Notes: generated by a model not told the origin, from the sequence alone. Positions 52,087-60,787 are shown, counted from the first letter of the stretch. The stretch is 64,000 bases of DNA from JACJYC01 sp964558465 (GCA_964558465.1 CAZLEF010000008.1:45025-109024); one strand, 5' to 3'. A program made the numbers and translations.

Positions 52087-52909
52087 AATTGCCCACCTGG
52101 GGGAAGTTCTGCCTGGGCTGGAACGGATCTTCCGCGAGCACGGGATCGATTTTTATATTCTTGGCGGATTGGCGCGGGATATATTGTTCCTGAAAGAAGG
52201 GATCGCCCCGCAGCGGATTACCCGAGATATCGATTTGGCCGCTTTCATTCCCAATCCCCACGATTACGAGCTGTTGCTTCAGGATCTGGTCAGGCAAGCG
52301 AATTTTGAAAGGATTTCTGCCAATCCCGTCCGGCTGGTACATCCCTCGGGTGTGGTGGTGGATATTTTACCCTTTAACGAACTGACCTCCAGCGGTGCAG
52401 ACCTGGTTCGATTCGGTCCTGCCCTGGCAGAATTCAATTTAAAGGGCCTTCATGAGGTGTTTGAAACCAGCCTCCGGGAATTTGCCATTGAAGAGGACCA
52501 CAGATACAAGGTCACCACCCCGGAAGCCGTCATCTTCTTGAAATTGCTGGCCTACGACAACAAACCGGAATGGCGGCAAAAGGATCTGGAAGATATCGCC
52601 CAGCTCCTTTTGCATTATTTTGACCTCAACGATGCCGATATCTACGAAAACCATAACGACCTTTTTGAAGCGGAACGTGAATTGGAAGAAATCTCTGCCA
52701 GGGTGATCGGCCGCAAAATCCAGGTGATCCTTGGCTCTAATCCAGCAACATACCAGGCTTTTAACGCTATTTTGACCCGGTTTATTGAGCGCCCAACTGC
52801 TTCTATTTTCGGCATTCTTTCCAGGGAAATGAAGAGAACACCGGAGGAGGTTTTGGGGTATTTTGCGGAGATGAAAATTGGATTGCGTGAAGTTTGGCAG
52901 GAAAAATAA
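52052..52909 (+). CDS. AbiEii-like nucleotidyltransferase toxin
   Basis: ATG 52052 (MPERKISFSQFEIAHLGEV) lies inside the end of the AbiEi gene; 285 residues. The minimal nucleotidyltransferase core is FYILGGLARDILFL (G-G motif), then RITRDIDLAAFI (D-x-D) and a third acid in GVVVDILPFNEL. The helical C-terminal half includes AVIFLKLLAYDNKPEWRQKDLEDI. AbiEii toxins transfer nucleotides and stall growth when the antitoxin is lost, for example during phage infection. Family assignment is strong; the substrate here is unknown. A decayed palindrome C copy follows the stop by 13 bp. Confidence 0.85.
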   Translation: MPERKISFSQFEIAHLGEVLPGLERIFREHGIDFYILGGLARDILFLKEGIAPQRITRDIDLAAFIPNPHDYELLLQDLVRQANFERISANPVRLVHPSGVVVDILPFNELTSSGADLVRFGPALAEFNLKGLHEVFETSLREFAIEEDHRYKVTTPEAVIFLKLLAYDNKPEWRQKDLEDIAQLLLHYFDLNDADIYENHNDLFEAERELEEISARVIGRKIQVILGSNPATYQAFNAILTRFIERPTASIFGILSREMKRTPEEVLGYFAEMKIGLREVWQEK

Positions 52910-52952
52910 CAACCGCTCAAACGTCAGGGCCCAATCCCAAGTTGAACCCCAA

Positions 52953-53990
52953 CTACCCCAGCAAATCCCCCGCCCGCTCCAGCCCCTCCTCCCCCACTCC
53001 CAGCCAACGCGCCGCCGCCCGCACCAACTCCCCCGGTGTCCGCCCCGCTTCCCGCCAGGCCTTCAGCGACCCGGCGCCCTTCGACTTGGAGAGCTTCTCC
53101 CCGCTTTCATCCCGGATCAGCGGATGATGCACAAAGATATGGTTGCAAAACTCCGGCCGGCCCAGGCATTCAGCCAGGTAACATTGGGCCGCAGTGGAGG
53201 CCAGCAGGTCCTCCCCCCGGATGATCAGATTGATGTCCCACAACAGATCGTCCGACAGGGAGGCGATCTGGTAGGCCGGTAAGCCGTTCTTTTGCCGGAC
53301 CAGGAAATCGCCCAGTTCGGTTGGCAGTTGGTGACTTGGTGACTTGGAGACTGGGTGACTTGGTGATTGGGAGACTTGGTGATCGGGAGATTTATCCGAC
53401 CGTGTGCGGGCGGACTGGGTGATTTGGAGACCGGGTGAATTGGTGACTGGGGGACTGGGGGATTGGTTGGCTTGAAGACGGATTGAAAGGCTGTCGTTTT
53501 TTTCAAAATCGCCCCCGCTCCCGCTCTCACCACCTCTCACCCTCTCACCCTCTATCCGGACCCGCCACGCCACACCCGCCCCATCCATATCCAGCCCCTT
53601 ATCCCGGCAAATCCCCGGATAAACACTGCTTCCAGATAAATCCCTGATGGCCTTTCGCGAACAGGAACAAGCGTACAAATAACCTTTGTTGCGAAGTATA
53701 TCCAAATTATTTTGGTATAAATCCAGACGCAAATGCTGGGAAAAGCGTTTATTAAAGTCATCTGGTCCCGTGGGGCCTTGATCGTAGTCGATGCCCAACC
53801 AGTCGATGGTGCGGAAGATGTCTTCGATGTACTCGGGCCGGCTTCGTTCCGTGTCGAGGTCGTCGATGCGCAGCCATATTCCGGCGCCCTGCGACCGGGC
53901 AAGGGCCCAGGTGAACAGGAAGGAAATGCCGTTGCCGGGATGCAGCCATCCGCTGGGTGTGGGTGCGATGCGGGTTCGGAGATTGGTCAA
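52953..53990 (-). CDS. gluQ: Glutamyl-queuosine tRNA(Asp) synthetase with in-frame repeat insertion
   Basis: 345 residues; relatives have about 290-310. The class I Rossmann start is TRIAPTPSGWLHPGNG (HIGH-like HPGN at 17-20). Zn ligands are Cys108, Cys110, Tyr124 and Cys128. The KMSKS-like motif is KLSKS at 299-303. It attaches glutamate to queuosine in tRNA(Asp). The start is TTG 53990; a TAA lies two codons upstream and no ATG precedes residue 135. Residues about 147-224 are a Ser/Pro/Gln-rich, low-complexity insert encoded by GTGAGAGG- and GGTGACTTGG-type repeats between WRVRI and LGDFLVRQ. Activity is uncertain because the insert lies in the substrate-binding half. Confidence 0.88.
   Translation of the reverse strand: MTNLRTRIAPTPSGWLHPGNGISFLFTWALARSQGAGIWLRIDDLDTERSRPEYIEDIFRTIDWLGIDYDQGPTGPDDFNKRFSQHLRLDLYQNNLDILRNKGYLYACSCSRKAIRDLSGSSVYPGICRDKGLDMDGAGVAWRVRIEGERVRGGESGSGGDFEKNDSLSIRLQANQSPSPPVTNSPGLQITQSARTRSDKSPDHQVSQSPSHPVSKSPSHQLPTELGDFLVRQKNGLPAYQIASLSDDLLWDINLIIRGEDLLASTAAQCYLAECLGRPEFCNHIFVHHPLIRDESGEKLSKSKGAGSLKAWREAGRTPGELVRAAARWLGVGEEGLERAGDLLG
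53325..53560. repeat. Word repeats inside the gluQ gene
   Basis: On the plus strand: about eight copies of GGTGACTTGG/GGTGATTGGGAGA-type decamers (53330-53465), then CTCTCACCCTCTCACC repeats (53520-53555). The same CTCACC words fill intergenic DNA at 57220-57284 and 57541-57610. Length changes in multiples of three have kept the frame open. Confidence 0.75.
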
Positions 53991-54253
53991 AATTTAGCTA
54001 TTTTTGCCGGGTATCTTCGGCCTTCCGGCCGGACACCCTTCATTTGAAATTATTAGGTAAATCGATAAACCAGCAAAAACAACAGCCAAGATACCAACTT
54101 GGCGTGAAAGTCAAAAGATCCCGGATAACGATGAACACCAGACTCCAATCGCATAGAACGGCTCGATGCCACATTGAATATTCACCTGAAAACACAATGA
54201 AGTTTATTTTCCACCACGACCTGTCCCGCCTCAGCGGGAAAAGGAACAAAAGA
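53991..54253. other. Divergent spacer between gluQ and the OmpA gene
   Basis: It contains a plus-strand TATTTTTG (53999-54006) that can serve as a -7 element. In-frame ATGs at 54131 and 54197 are alternative starts for the OmpA gene. A CCCGC-CTCA-GCGGG hairpin lies at about 54227-54240. Nothing else seen. Confidence 0.5.
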
Positions 54254-56752
54254 ATGCAAAAGCTCCTGCCAAAAAATTTACCCGAGGTAAATTTTTTATT
54301 GCGGAAAGCTAAAAAATCCTTGTCGTTCAATAAAAAATCCATTTTATTGATCTTCTCCATCGCCCTCCTGACTGGTTCCCCTGCCGGCCTCAACGCCCAG
54401 GTTCAGTGGCTGGGTCAGGGGGTCAACAGCGCCAGCGACGAAATCGCCCCGGTCATCAGTGCCGACGGCCAGACCCTGTATTTCGCCCGCAGGGGGCACG
54501 AGCAAAACATGGGCGAAGCAGCCCTCGAAGACATCTGGGTCAGCCGGCTGTTGCCCAACGGCCAGTGGTCGAAAGCCGTCAACGCAGGCCCGACGCTGAA
54601 CGACCGCACCGCCAATCTGCCGGTCAGTCTGAATGCCAATATGAATATCCTTTACTTCACCTCCGGAAACCAACCCACCCTCTACAGGGCAAACAGCGCC
54701 GGAAGAGGCTGGGGATTCCCGGAAGCCTTCACCGGGCCGGCATTTCCCTCCGAAGGCCGGGTGCATTCCATCGGGTTGAGCCAGGACCAACGAACCTTGT
54801 TTTTTGCATGGTCGCCCGACGAAGGCAGGAACCCCGACCTCTATCTGTCTTTTTTGCAGGATGATAACCTGTGGTCGCCCGCGGAACGCCTGCCTTTTAA
54901 TTCCCCCGGAAAGGAATTCTTCCCCTATTTCGCGCGCGACGGCAGAACGCTATATTTTGCCAGCGACGGTTTTCCCGGCGAAGGCGGTACCGACCTGTTT
55001 TTGGTCCGCCGCCTGGATGAAAGCTGGAAGACCTGGACCGAACCCGAGAACCTTGGCCCGCAGATCAATACCCCTCAGGATGACCGTTTCATCAGCCTGA
55101 CGGCAAGGGGCGACCAGGCGTTCCTCGTCCTGAAAAGTGAAGCGGATGAATTGAACATCGGGATCCTGCCGCTTCCAAAAGAAATGCAGCCCAGCCCGGT
55201 AGCGGTTTACCTGGGCGAACTCAAAGCGGATTCCGGCATGATCCCCTCCGGCCTGACCCTGACCATTGCCAATCTGAACAGCAGCCGGGATCGCCTTGGC
55301 AGGAAGGTCTTTATTTCCCAGGCAGGTTCCTTCCGCATTACCGTCCCGCGCGACGAGACCCGCGGACTTTTTGCCGCCGCACCCGGTTATCTGCCCGCCA
55401 GCATCAACCTGGAAAACACGGAAACCGAGGTCATTCCGCCCGGTGTCAGCGCAACGGCCACCTTCAGCGCCGCCTACCGCGAACGGGATAAAATGATCAG
55501 CCTGCTCCAGGAAAAACTTTCGGAAACGGAAAGCCAGGAACAACAACACCGGCGCCTCGCAAATGCCAACCTGAATACCATCCGGGAAAAACCGGTTGAG
55601 ATGGGGAACCTGGTTTCCGGCCCGGCGGTGGATTCTCTGTTCCGCAGCTTCCAGTTCATGTTCCTCGGCAACAGGATCATGGCGGCTCAAGATACCGTAC
55701 CTCCGCCGGCCGATACCCTGAAAAAATCAGTGGACGACCGCGAACTGGAATCCCTGCGCAGGCAATACCAGGCATACTACCAACCGAAGGCCGGCCAGAA
55801 AGACACCGATGAAAGCTCCTTTTTGTGGGACGGAACCCGACAGTTTGAAGAGATCCAACTGGCAACCCGGCAGGAACTCCTGGAGGTACTCCGGCCGGCG
55901 GTGATCCAATCCCTCCATGAGGAATACTGGCCTCAGATCAGGTTGGAAGCTGAACAAGGCCTCGATCCGGTTGCCCTGACCCGGTTGAAAGAAAACGAAT
56001 CCCAATTAAAAGAACGGCTCCGGCAGGATCTGATCGCGCTTTACCCATGGGGGCCAAAAATCGGGAAAGAGCCCGAAGGTGAACCCTGGGAAAAAGAATT
56101 ATACAAAAAACTCCGGATCTCCATGCGTCCCCAGGTGGTGGAAACCCTCAAAGAAACCTTGGGCGAGGATATCCGGACTGCCATGAAAGCAAGAACGCAG
56201 CAAGTATTGAAGGAATTGGAGAGCGAAGCCACCTGCAAAGAAATGGACCGGCTGGTGTTGGAACAGATCAAGGAAGAAGAACGGCAATCGGACCCCTGGG
56301 GCGCAGAACGGGAATCCAGCATCAGCATCAAAAGCGGTCTGCCCGCCATTCCGAAAGAATACGAGGAGATCCGTACTCAAATACGCCTCAAACCGATCGA
56401 AGTGGGCCAGACCGTGATACTCAACAATGTTGCTTTTCATCCGAACACCGCACAGATCAAACCTTCTTCTAACAATGAACTCGAACGGATCCAACTGTTT
56501 TTATCCGAAAACCCCCGGTTGGTCGTTGAGATCGGCGCCCATACCAACGGTTATCCGAGCCATGCGGCAGCCATCCAGTTGAGCGCCCAGCGCGCTAAAG
56601 CCGTTGCAGATTATCTGATCGCCAAAGGATTGGAGAAAAACAGGATCCGCTACCGGGGTTACGGTAAAACCCGGCCGCTGGCCACCAACGATACCCTGGA
56701 AGGCCGCAGAATGAACCAGCGTATTGAACTCAAAATCATATCCATAGAATAA
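54254..56752 (+). CDS. OmpA-family outer-membrane protein with PD40 propeller repeats
   Basis: I use ATG 54254, which puts the signal peptide (KKSILLIFSIALLTGSPAGLNAQ) after a 28-residue basic n-region; 832 residues. Residues about 45-300 carry WD40-like PD40 blades (APVISADGQTLYFARRG, NLPVSLNANMNILYFTSG, FFPYFARDGRTLYFASDG). Then come a carboxypeptidase-regulatory-like sandwich, a long charged helical region (about 390-700), and a C-terminal OmpA peptidoglycan-binding domain (LNNVAFHPNTAQIKP, VVEIGAHTNG, LSAQRAKAVADYLIAKGL). It tethers the outer membrane to peptidoglycan. The stop overlaps the next ATG by one base. Confidence 0.9.
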   Translation: MQKLLPKNLPEVNFLLRKAKKSLSFNKKSILLIFSIALLTGSPAGLNAQVQWLGQGVNSASDEIAPVISADGQTLYFARRGHEQNMGEAALEDIWVSRLLPNGQWSKAVNAGPTLNDRTANLPVSLNANMNILYFTSGNQPTLYRANSAGRGWGFPEAFTGPAFPSEGRVHSIGLSQDQRTLFFAWSPDEGRNPDLYLSFLQDDNLWSPAERLPFNSPGKEFFPYFARDGRTLYFASDGFPGEGGTDLFLVRRLDESWKTWTEPENLGPQINTPQDDRFISLTARGDQAFLVLKSEADELNIGILPLPKEMQPSPVAVYLGELKADSGMIPSGLTLTIANLNSSRDRLGRKVFISQAGSFRITVPRDETRGLFAAAPGYLPASINLENTETEVIPPGVSATATFSAAYRERDKMISLLQEKLSETESQEQQHRRLANANLNTIREKPVEMGNLVSGPAVDSLFRSFQFMFLGNRIMAAQDTVPPPADTLKKSVDDRELESLRRQYQAYYQPKAGQKDTDESSFLWDGTRQFEEIQLATRQELLEVLRPAVIQSLHEEYWPQIRLEAEQGLDPVALTRLKENESQLKERLRQDLIALYPWGPKIGKEPEGEPWEKELYKKLRISMRPQVVETLKETLGEDIRTAMKARTQQVLKELESEATCKEMDRLVLEQIKEEERQSDPWGAERESSISIKSGLPAIPKEYEEIRTQIRLKPIEVGQTVILNNVAFHPNTAQIKPSSNNELERIQLFLSENPRLVVEIGAHTNGYPSHAAAIQLSAQRAKAVADYLIAKGLEKNRIRYRGYGKTRPLATNDTLEGRRMNQRIELKIISIE

Positions 56753-57219
56753 TGAAGTTTGTATCCGAAGAAACCATCGACTCAGTCGCTGAAGAACTCG
56801 ATTCCGTTGACCATGCCTACGAAACCGCCGTGGCGGAGCTCGAAGAGCGCCAACCGGTTGTACTTGCCTACCTCTTTACCGAAAACTTTGAAGCATTCAG
56901 CCAAACGGAACGTGATTTTACCCTCTACCTGCTGATCGTCCTCTGGAAATCCATTGAAAAAGTGAACGGACCCGCGCACCCCATCGGCGAAGATGAGCTG
57001 ATGGAAGCCGAAGAAAAAAACTGGTCGTTGCTACAAACCGTTCAGGCCAATCGCTTTCACGAACGGCTCGATGTTTTTTTCAAGGATTATCCCCAGGAAG
57101 ACCTGCTCGCTTTTGTCGAAGACGCCTTGTCGGATGAAGAAGACGAATGGGTGACCAAAGAAGGCCGGGAGGCGGTGTTTGTGACCCTTAAGTCGATGAT
57201 TGATTGTTGGGCTAGTTAG
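56752..57219 (+). CDS. Acidic hypothetical protein coupled to the OmpA gene
   Basis: 155 residues; ATG 56752 shares its A with the preceding TAA, so the two genes are translationally coupled. The protein is acidic and helical with no signal peptide: EETIDSVAEELDSVDHAYETAVAELEERQPVVLAYLF, then EAFSQTERDFTLYLLIVLWKSIEKV and the C-terminal acidic patch EDALSDEEDEWV. Cytoplasmic. Small genes with this profile are conserved beside OmpA/PD40 genes in this phylum by impression only. Role unknown. Confidence 0.75.
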   Translation: MKFVSEETIDSVAEELDSVDHAYETAVAELEERQPVVLAYLFTENFEAFSQTERDFTLYLLIVLWKSIEKVNGPAHPIGEDELMEAEEKNWSLLQTVQANRFHERLDVFFKDYPQEDLLAFVEDALSDEEDEWVTKEGREAVFVTLKSMIDCWAS

Positions 57220-57583
57220 AGGGTGAGAGGGGTGAGAGGGGTGAGAGCGGTGAGAGCGGTGAGAGGGTGAGAGCGGTGAGCGGGGTGACCAAGTCCAAAG
57301 GGGCCTGGTGTAACGATAAGGCTTTACTCAAGCAGGTGTACATGGCCTTGAAGTACAATGAAAAGAGTTAGAACAAACAGGCCTATAAACTGCACCGCCC
57401 GAAGGTATTTACCACAATTTAAACAGCCTTGGAATCCGAAAAAACTTTAGAGATTTTTTCGATTTCCGGCCATTTAAATGCGGAAAACACTCAGAGGACA
57501 CGATTTTTTTACACTTTGCCAGACACGACATAATTGGATTCCACACCCTCTCACCCTCTCACTCTCTCACTCTCTCACCTCTC
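57220..57583. other. Repeat-rich region with a transposase remnant
   Basis: GTGAGAGG/GTGAGAGC repeats (57220-57284), an IS256-like fragment (57285-57393), and reverse-oriented CTCTCACC repeats (57541-57612) that run into the 3' end of the polyferredoxin gene. The two blocks are inverted relative to each other and could pair. Confidence 0.65.
57285..57393 (+). pseudogene. Remnant of an IS256-type transposase C-terminus
   Basis: Translation VTKSKGAWCNDKALLKQVYMALKYNEKS, then a TAG where Trp is expected, then NKQAYKL. This resembles the C-terminal end of mutator-type transposases (alternating K-x-x-W and LLK-x-Y-x-A motifs). Both edges fade out, and no inverted ends were identified. Confidence 0.45.
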
Positions 57584-59116
57584 TCACCCTCTCACTCTCT
57601 CACCCCTCTCACTCTCTAACCTCAACACCCCCCGCGGGCAAACCGCCGCACAAATCCCGCAACCGACGCAGGAGGCCCGTATAATATCCTGGCCTTTCTG
57701 GGCATAAGACCGCACGTCGATACCCATTTCGCAGTAAGCCGAACAATTGCCGCAGGAAATGCACTGTCCGCCGTTGGTGGTGATCCGGAACCGGGAGAAA
57801 AACTTTTGCTGGATGCCCAGGATGGCCGCCATCGGACAACCAAACCGGCACCATACCCGGCTGCCCATCAACGGGTAAAAACCCACTCCGATAACCCCTG
57901 AAAAGGCCGAACCGATCAGGAACCCGTACCACTGACGCAAAGGAGCGCTGCTCATGAAAAAAACCTTGGAACTGCCGTTGAGATAAGCCGTCCAAAGGAA
58001 AGCCAGCAGAACGGCTGCAACCCCAAGTCCAATCCACTTCGCGACAGGAGAAAGGGACTTAAATTTTTTTGGCCGCAGGAACAAAAATGCCGCCAGGAGG
58101 GCAAAAATCCCGGTTATGCCCCATACAAAATGGGTTTTGGTGATCAGATAGGCATTGCCGGCATCGTGCAAAACCCCGTAAAGCACGGCAATCGTCATGA
58201 CCACGGAAAAGACCAGCACCCCATGGATCAGCCAGCGCTCAATTCGCCAGGCGCTCAATGATTTATCCGACAAATGCCGGAAGGGGTCGCCCGCTGTTTC
58301 TGCAAGCCCCCCGCAGCCGCATACCCAGGAACAATACCAGCGTTTGCCGTACCGCCAGGTGAGTACCGGGGAGATCAGCAGGATCATCAGGATGCCCCAA
58401 ATGAGCATGAACAGGCCGAGATTTCCGCTGTCGATCATTCCCTTAATATTCCAGCCGTCAAAAAAATAGTAATTGAGCGGCCACATATTCTTGAAATCAT
58501 TGTAGGGTTTGTTGAGCCCAAGTAAAATTTCCGGCAGTAAAAAGGCAAACCCGAGCTGGAAGAACATCACCGAAATGGTCCGAAGTACCTGGTAACGGTT
58601 GTGCCGGTATTTCCGGATGAATTTATACCCCAAAGCCAGGATCGCCACCGTGTATAACACACCGTATACAAACCATTGGCTCGCGGGTTTGCCCTCCAGG
58701 GCATAACACAAGGGATCGAAAAAGGCGATCAGCCCGGTATTGGCCGCGCCGTTCATACCCAGCCCCAGGTACTGCGGAAACCAGTACAACAATACGTAGA
58801 ACCCGGTAAGCGTTACCCCCAGCGCCCAGGCCCAAACACCCCGGTTGCTCAGGCTCCGGTTCCAGACTCCATTGTTTTTGATCCCTTCCGGAACTGGAGC
58901 GTAGGCGGCGCGGGCAAACCAGACGGCGCCGGCTGTCATCATCCCCAGGGAAAGCCCCAGAAATAAACCCGGATTGGGAAATCGCACCCCGAACAGGGCC
59001 AGCAATAACAGGCCGATACCCAGCACGGTAAATAAAAGCCCCATCCGCTGACCCATGTTCAACCGGTGCGCAGACGGGGTGACGAGGGAAAGGGGGGCGT
59101 CGGTTAATTGTGGCAT
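57584..59116 (-). CDS. Membrane polyferredoxin (4Fe-4S, NapH/NosR-like)
   Basis: The frame is open to 59506, but the first 130 codons are repeat-derived (INRINRIN). ATG 59116 (MPQLTDAPLSLVTPSAHRL) gives 510 residues. About ten TM helices, including MGLLFTVLGIGLLLLALFGV and YGVLYTVAILALGYKF. Cys motifs on the inner face are YCSWVCGCGG, WCRFGCPM, then two ferredoxin clusters CISCGNCSAYC and CVGCGICAAVCP. It should pass electrons across or along the membrane. The last residues (ESERGERVRG) are encoded by the GTGAGAGG repeat. The next gene upstream, an FAD oxidoreductase 125 bp away, is a plausible electron partner. Confidence 0.85.
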   Translation of the reverse strand: MPQLTDAPLSLVTPSAHRLNMGQRMGLLFTVLGIGLLLLALFGVRFPNPGLFLGLSLGMMTAGAVWFARAAYAPVPEGIKNNGVWNRSLSNRGVWAWALGVTLTGFYVLLYWFPQYLGLGMNGAANTGLIAFFDPLCYALEGKPASQWFVYGVLYTVAILALGYKFIRKYRHNRYQVLRTISVMFFQLGFAFLLPEILLGLNKPYNDFKNMWPLNYYFFDGWNIKGMIDSGNLGLFMLIWGILMILLISPVLTWRYGKRWYCSWVCGCGGLAETAGDPFRHLSDKSLSAWRIERWLIHGVLVFSVVMTIAVLYGVLHDAGNAYLITKTHFVWGITGIFALLAAFLFLRPKKFKSLSPVAKWIGLGVAAVLLAFLWTAYLNGSSKVFFMSSAPLRQWYGFLIGSAFSGVIGVGFYPLMGSRVWCRFGCPMAAILGIQQKFFSRFRITTNGGQCISCGNCSAYCEMGIDVRSYAQKGQDIIRASCVGCGICAAVCPRGVLRLESERGERVRG

Positions 59117-59119
59117 TAT

Positions 59120-59212
59120 ATTATTGATTCGATTGATTCGATTTATTCGATTGATGCGATTGATTCGACTGATTGCCTGCCTGCCGGCCAGGCAGGGATT
59201 GATTCGATTGAT
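59120..59212. repeat. GATTGATTCGATTGATTCG repeat between the two redox genes
   Basis: Nine-base words ATTGATTCG/ATTTATTCG in tandem, interrupted by the palindrome CCTGCCGGCCAGGCAGG-like insert at about 59178-59196. The mirror-image word AATCAATCG fills the spacer at 16680-16815. Confidence 0.7.
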
Positions 59213-59241
59213 TCGAGGGGGTGTCCCGCATCCTCCTATCC

Positions 59242-60540
59242 TCAAGCCCCGCCCGTTTGCAGGCCTCTGCCCATTTGTCGGTTGAATTGTGCCAACAAAG
59301 CCGATTCGTATCTCTGGAAAAACTCCGGGTCGAAATTGGCGGCGGAGAGGTTTTTGAGGACCTGTTCGACCGGCGCCTGGTCCGCAATCCATTTTTCGCA
59401 TACTTTGTGGCGATAACGCACGCCCATCAGGTTGAAGCCGGCGACGGCGCCCGAAACCTGGTCGTACACCAGGCGAATGCTGCGTTTGCCGTCCGGATGT
59501 TCCCAATAAAGGCCGGCCTGCCCTTCCTTCAGGTCAGTCGGCACATCGCCGTAAACCTGATATTCGATATCGAGAAATTTGGCGGAGTTGAACCAGATAC
59601 CCGGATTGTATTCCAGCGGCCGGCCGCAAATGGTATGGGCCACCGTTTCTCCCATCATCCGGCCAGTATACCAGACCGCTTCGACGGCCCTGCGGCCCGG
59701 GCGCGGGTTCTGAAGTTGAGCGCAATCGCCAATGGCGTAGACATCCTTTATGTTCGTTTCCAGAAAATGATTGACCACAACCCCACGCTGGATATCCAGG
59801 CCGGAGCCTCTGAGAAAATCGACATTGGGACTGACGCCCGCCGTCAGCCCCACGTAACCGCAGTTGATCCGTTCACCCTGGTTAGTGATCACTGCACAAG
59901 CACGCCCCTGGCCGTCGTCCACAATCTCTTTCAGTTCGGTTGACAGCCGCAGATCAATTCCGTGTTCGCGGATATGGCGGCTGACCATTTCCGACTCCTC
60001 CGGCGGAAGAACCATATCCCAGTACCCGGCTTCGCGGACCAACATCGTGACCGGGATATGCCGGGAGTGGAACATTTCGGCCATTTCGATGCCGATCAGA
60101 CCGCCGCCGACGATCACTGCCCGTTCAAGCCCGGAACTGCAGGCTTCCATGTTTTCAAGGTCTTGCAGCGCATACAACCCGCTCACCCCTTTGAGATCCT
60201 GGCCGGGCCAGCCGAATTTATTGGATTTGGACCCGGTTGCGAGGATAAGTTGATCATATGCCAGCTCTCCGGATGGGAAAAGGATCTTTTTACCATCAAA
60301 ATCAACCTGTTCTACCCGTTTTCGGATCAGGTTGATCCGGTTCTTTTCCCAGAACCAGGGTTCATAAGGCTGGGTATCCCTGAAGCGGAGGTGACCCATG
60401 TAGACGTACATGAGGGCCGTCCTGGAAAAAAAATAATCCGTTTCGTCGGAAATAACCGATATTTCGTGGTCGCTCAGTTTCCGGATAAAGCGGGCGGCAG
60501 TGATCCCGCTGATCCCGTTTCCGATGATAACAATGCGCAT
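59242..60540 (-). CDS. NAD(P)/FAD-dependent oxidoreductase (pyridine nucleotide-disulphide type)
   Basis: ATG 60540 (MRIVIIGNGISGITAARFI) is the family start; an alternative at 60609 adds only non-domain sequence. 432 residues. FAD Rossmann GNGISGITAA at 7-16; NAD Rossmann VIVGGGLIGIEMAE in the middle; FAD-binding VYAIGDCAQ near residue 280. There is no redox-active CxxC after the first Rossmann, so it is more like the ferredoxin/rubredoxin-NAD reductase group than a disulphide reductase. Reduction of, or electron exchange with, the adjacent polyferredoxin is an inference from neighbourhood. Confidence 0.88.
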   Translation of the reverse strand: MRIVIIGNGISGITAARFIRKLSDHEISVISDETDYFFSRTALMYVYMGHLRFRDTQPYEPWFWEKNRINLIRKRVEQVDFDGKKILFPSGELAYDQLILATGSKSNKFGWPGQDLKGVSGLYALQDLENMEACSSGLERAVIVGGGLIGIEMAEMFHSRHIPVTMLVREAGYWDMVLPPEESEMVSRHIREHGIDLRLSTELKEIVDDGQGRACAVITNQGERINCGYVGLTAGVSPNVDFLRGSGLDIQRGVVVNHFLETNIKDVYAIGDCAQLQNPRPGRRAVEAVWYTGRMMGETVAHTICGRPLEYNPGIWFNSAKFLDIEYQVYGDVPTDLKEGQAGLYWEHPDGKRSIRLVYDQVSGAVAGFNLMGVRYRHKVCEKWIADQAPVEQVLKNLSAANFDPEFFQRYESALLAQFNRQMGRGLQTGGA

Positions 60541-60787
60541 CAGGCGATGGGTTTTGATAAACAACGAAGGTAAATACAAATCGGATGAGCAATAGAGATG
60601 AAAGGGCATTTAAATTTCATCAACTGTCCAGCCCGGGACAATTGAAGGAAACACTCCTCTCCTGCGGGTGCGAAACCTTGGTAAAATTTTAACGTACATT
60701 CCTTTGGTGTAAAGGTATTCCGGTGCGGGATTTTTGCGCCTGAAAACCGAAAAGCTTCCGTCATTTTTTTTAATAAAGCGGTAGAAT
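60541..60787. other. Divergent spacer, no gene seen
   Basis: AT-rich, moderate length. It carries presumptive promoters for the minus-strand redox genes and, at its right end, the promoter of the JmjC/cupin gene. Short frames here look spurious. Confidence 0.5.

Noticed and set aside
57214..57284. GTGAGAGG array considered as a CRISPR
   Set aside because: Units are 8-10 bases without unique spacers; it is a simple tandem repeat and no cas gene is nearby.
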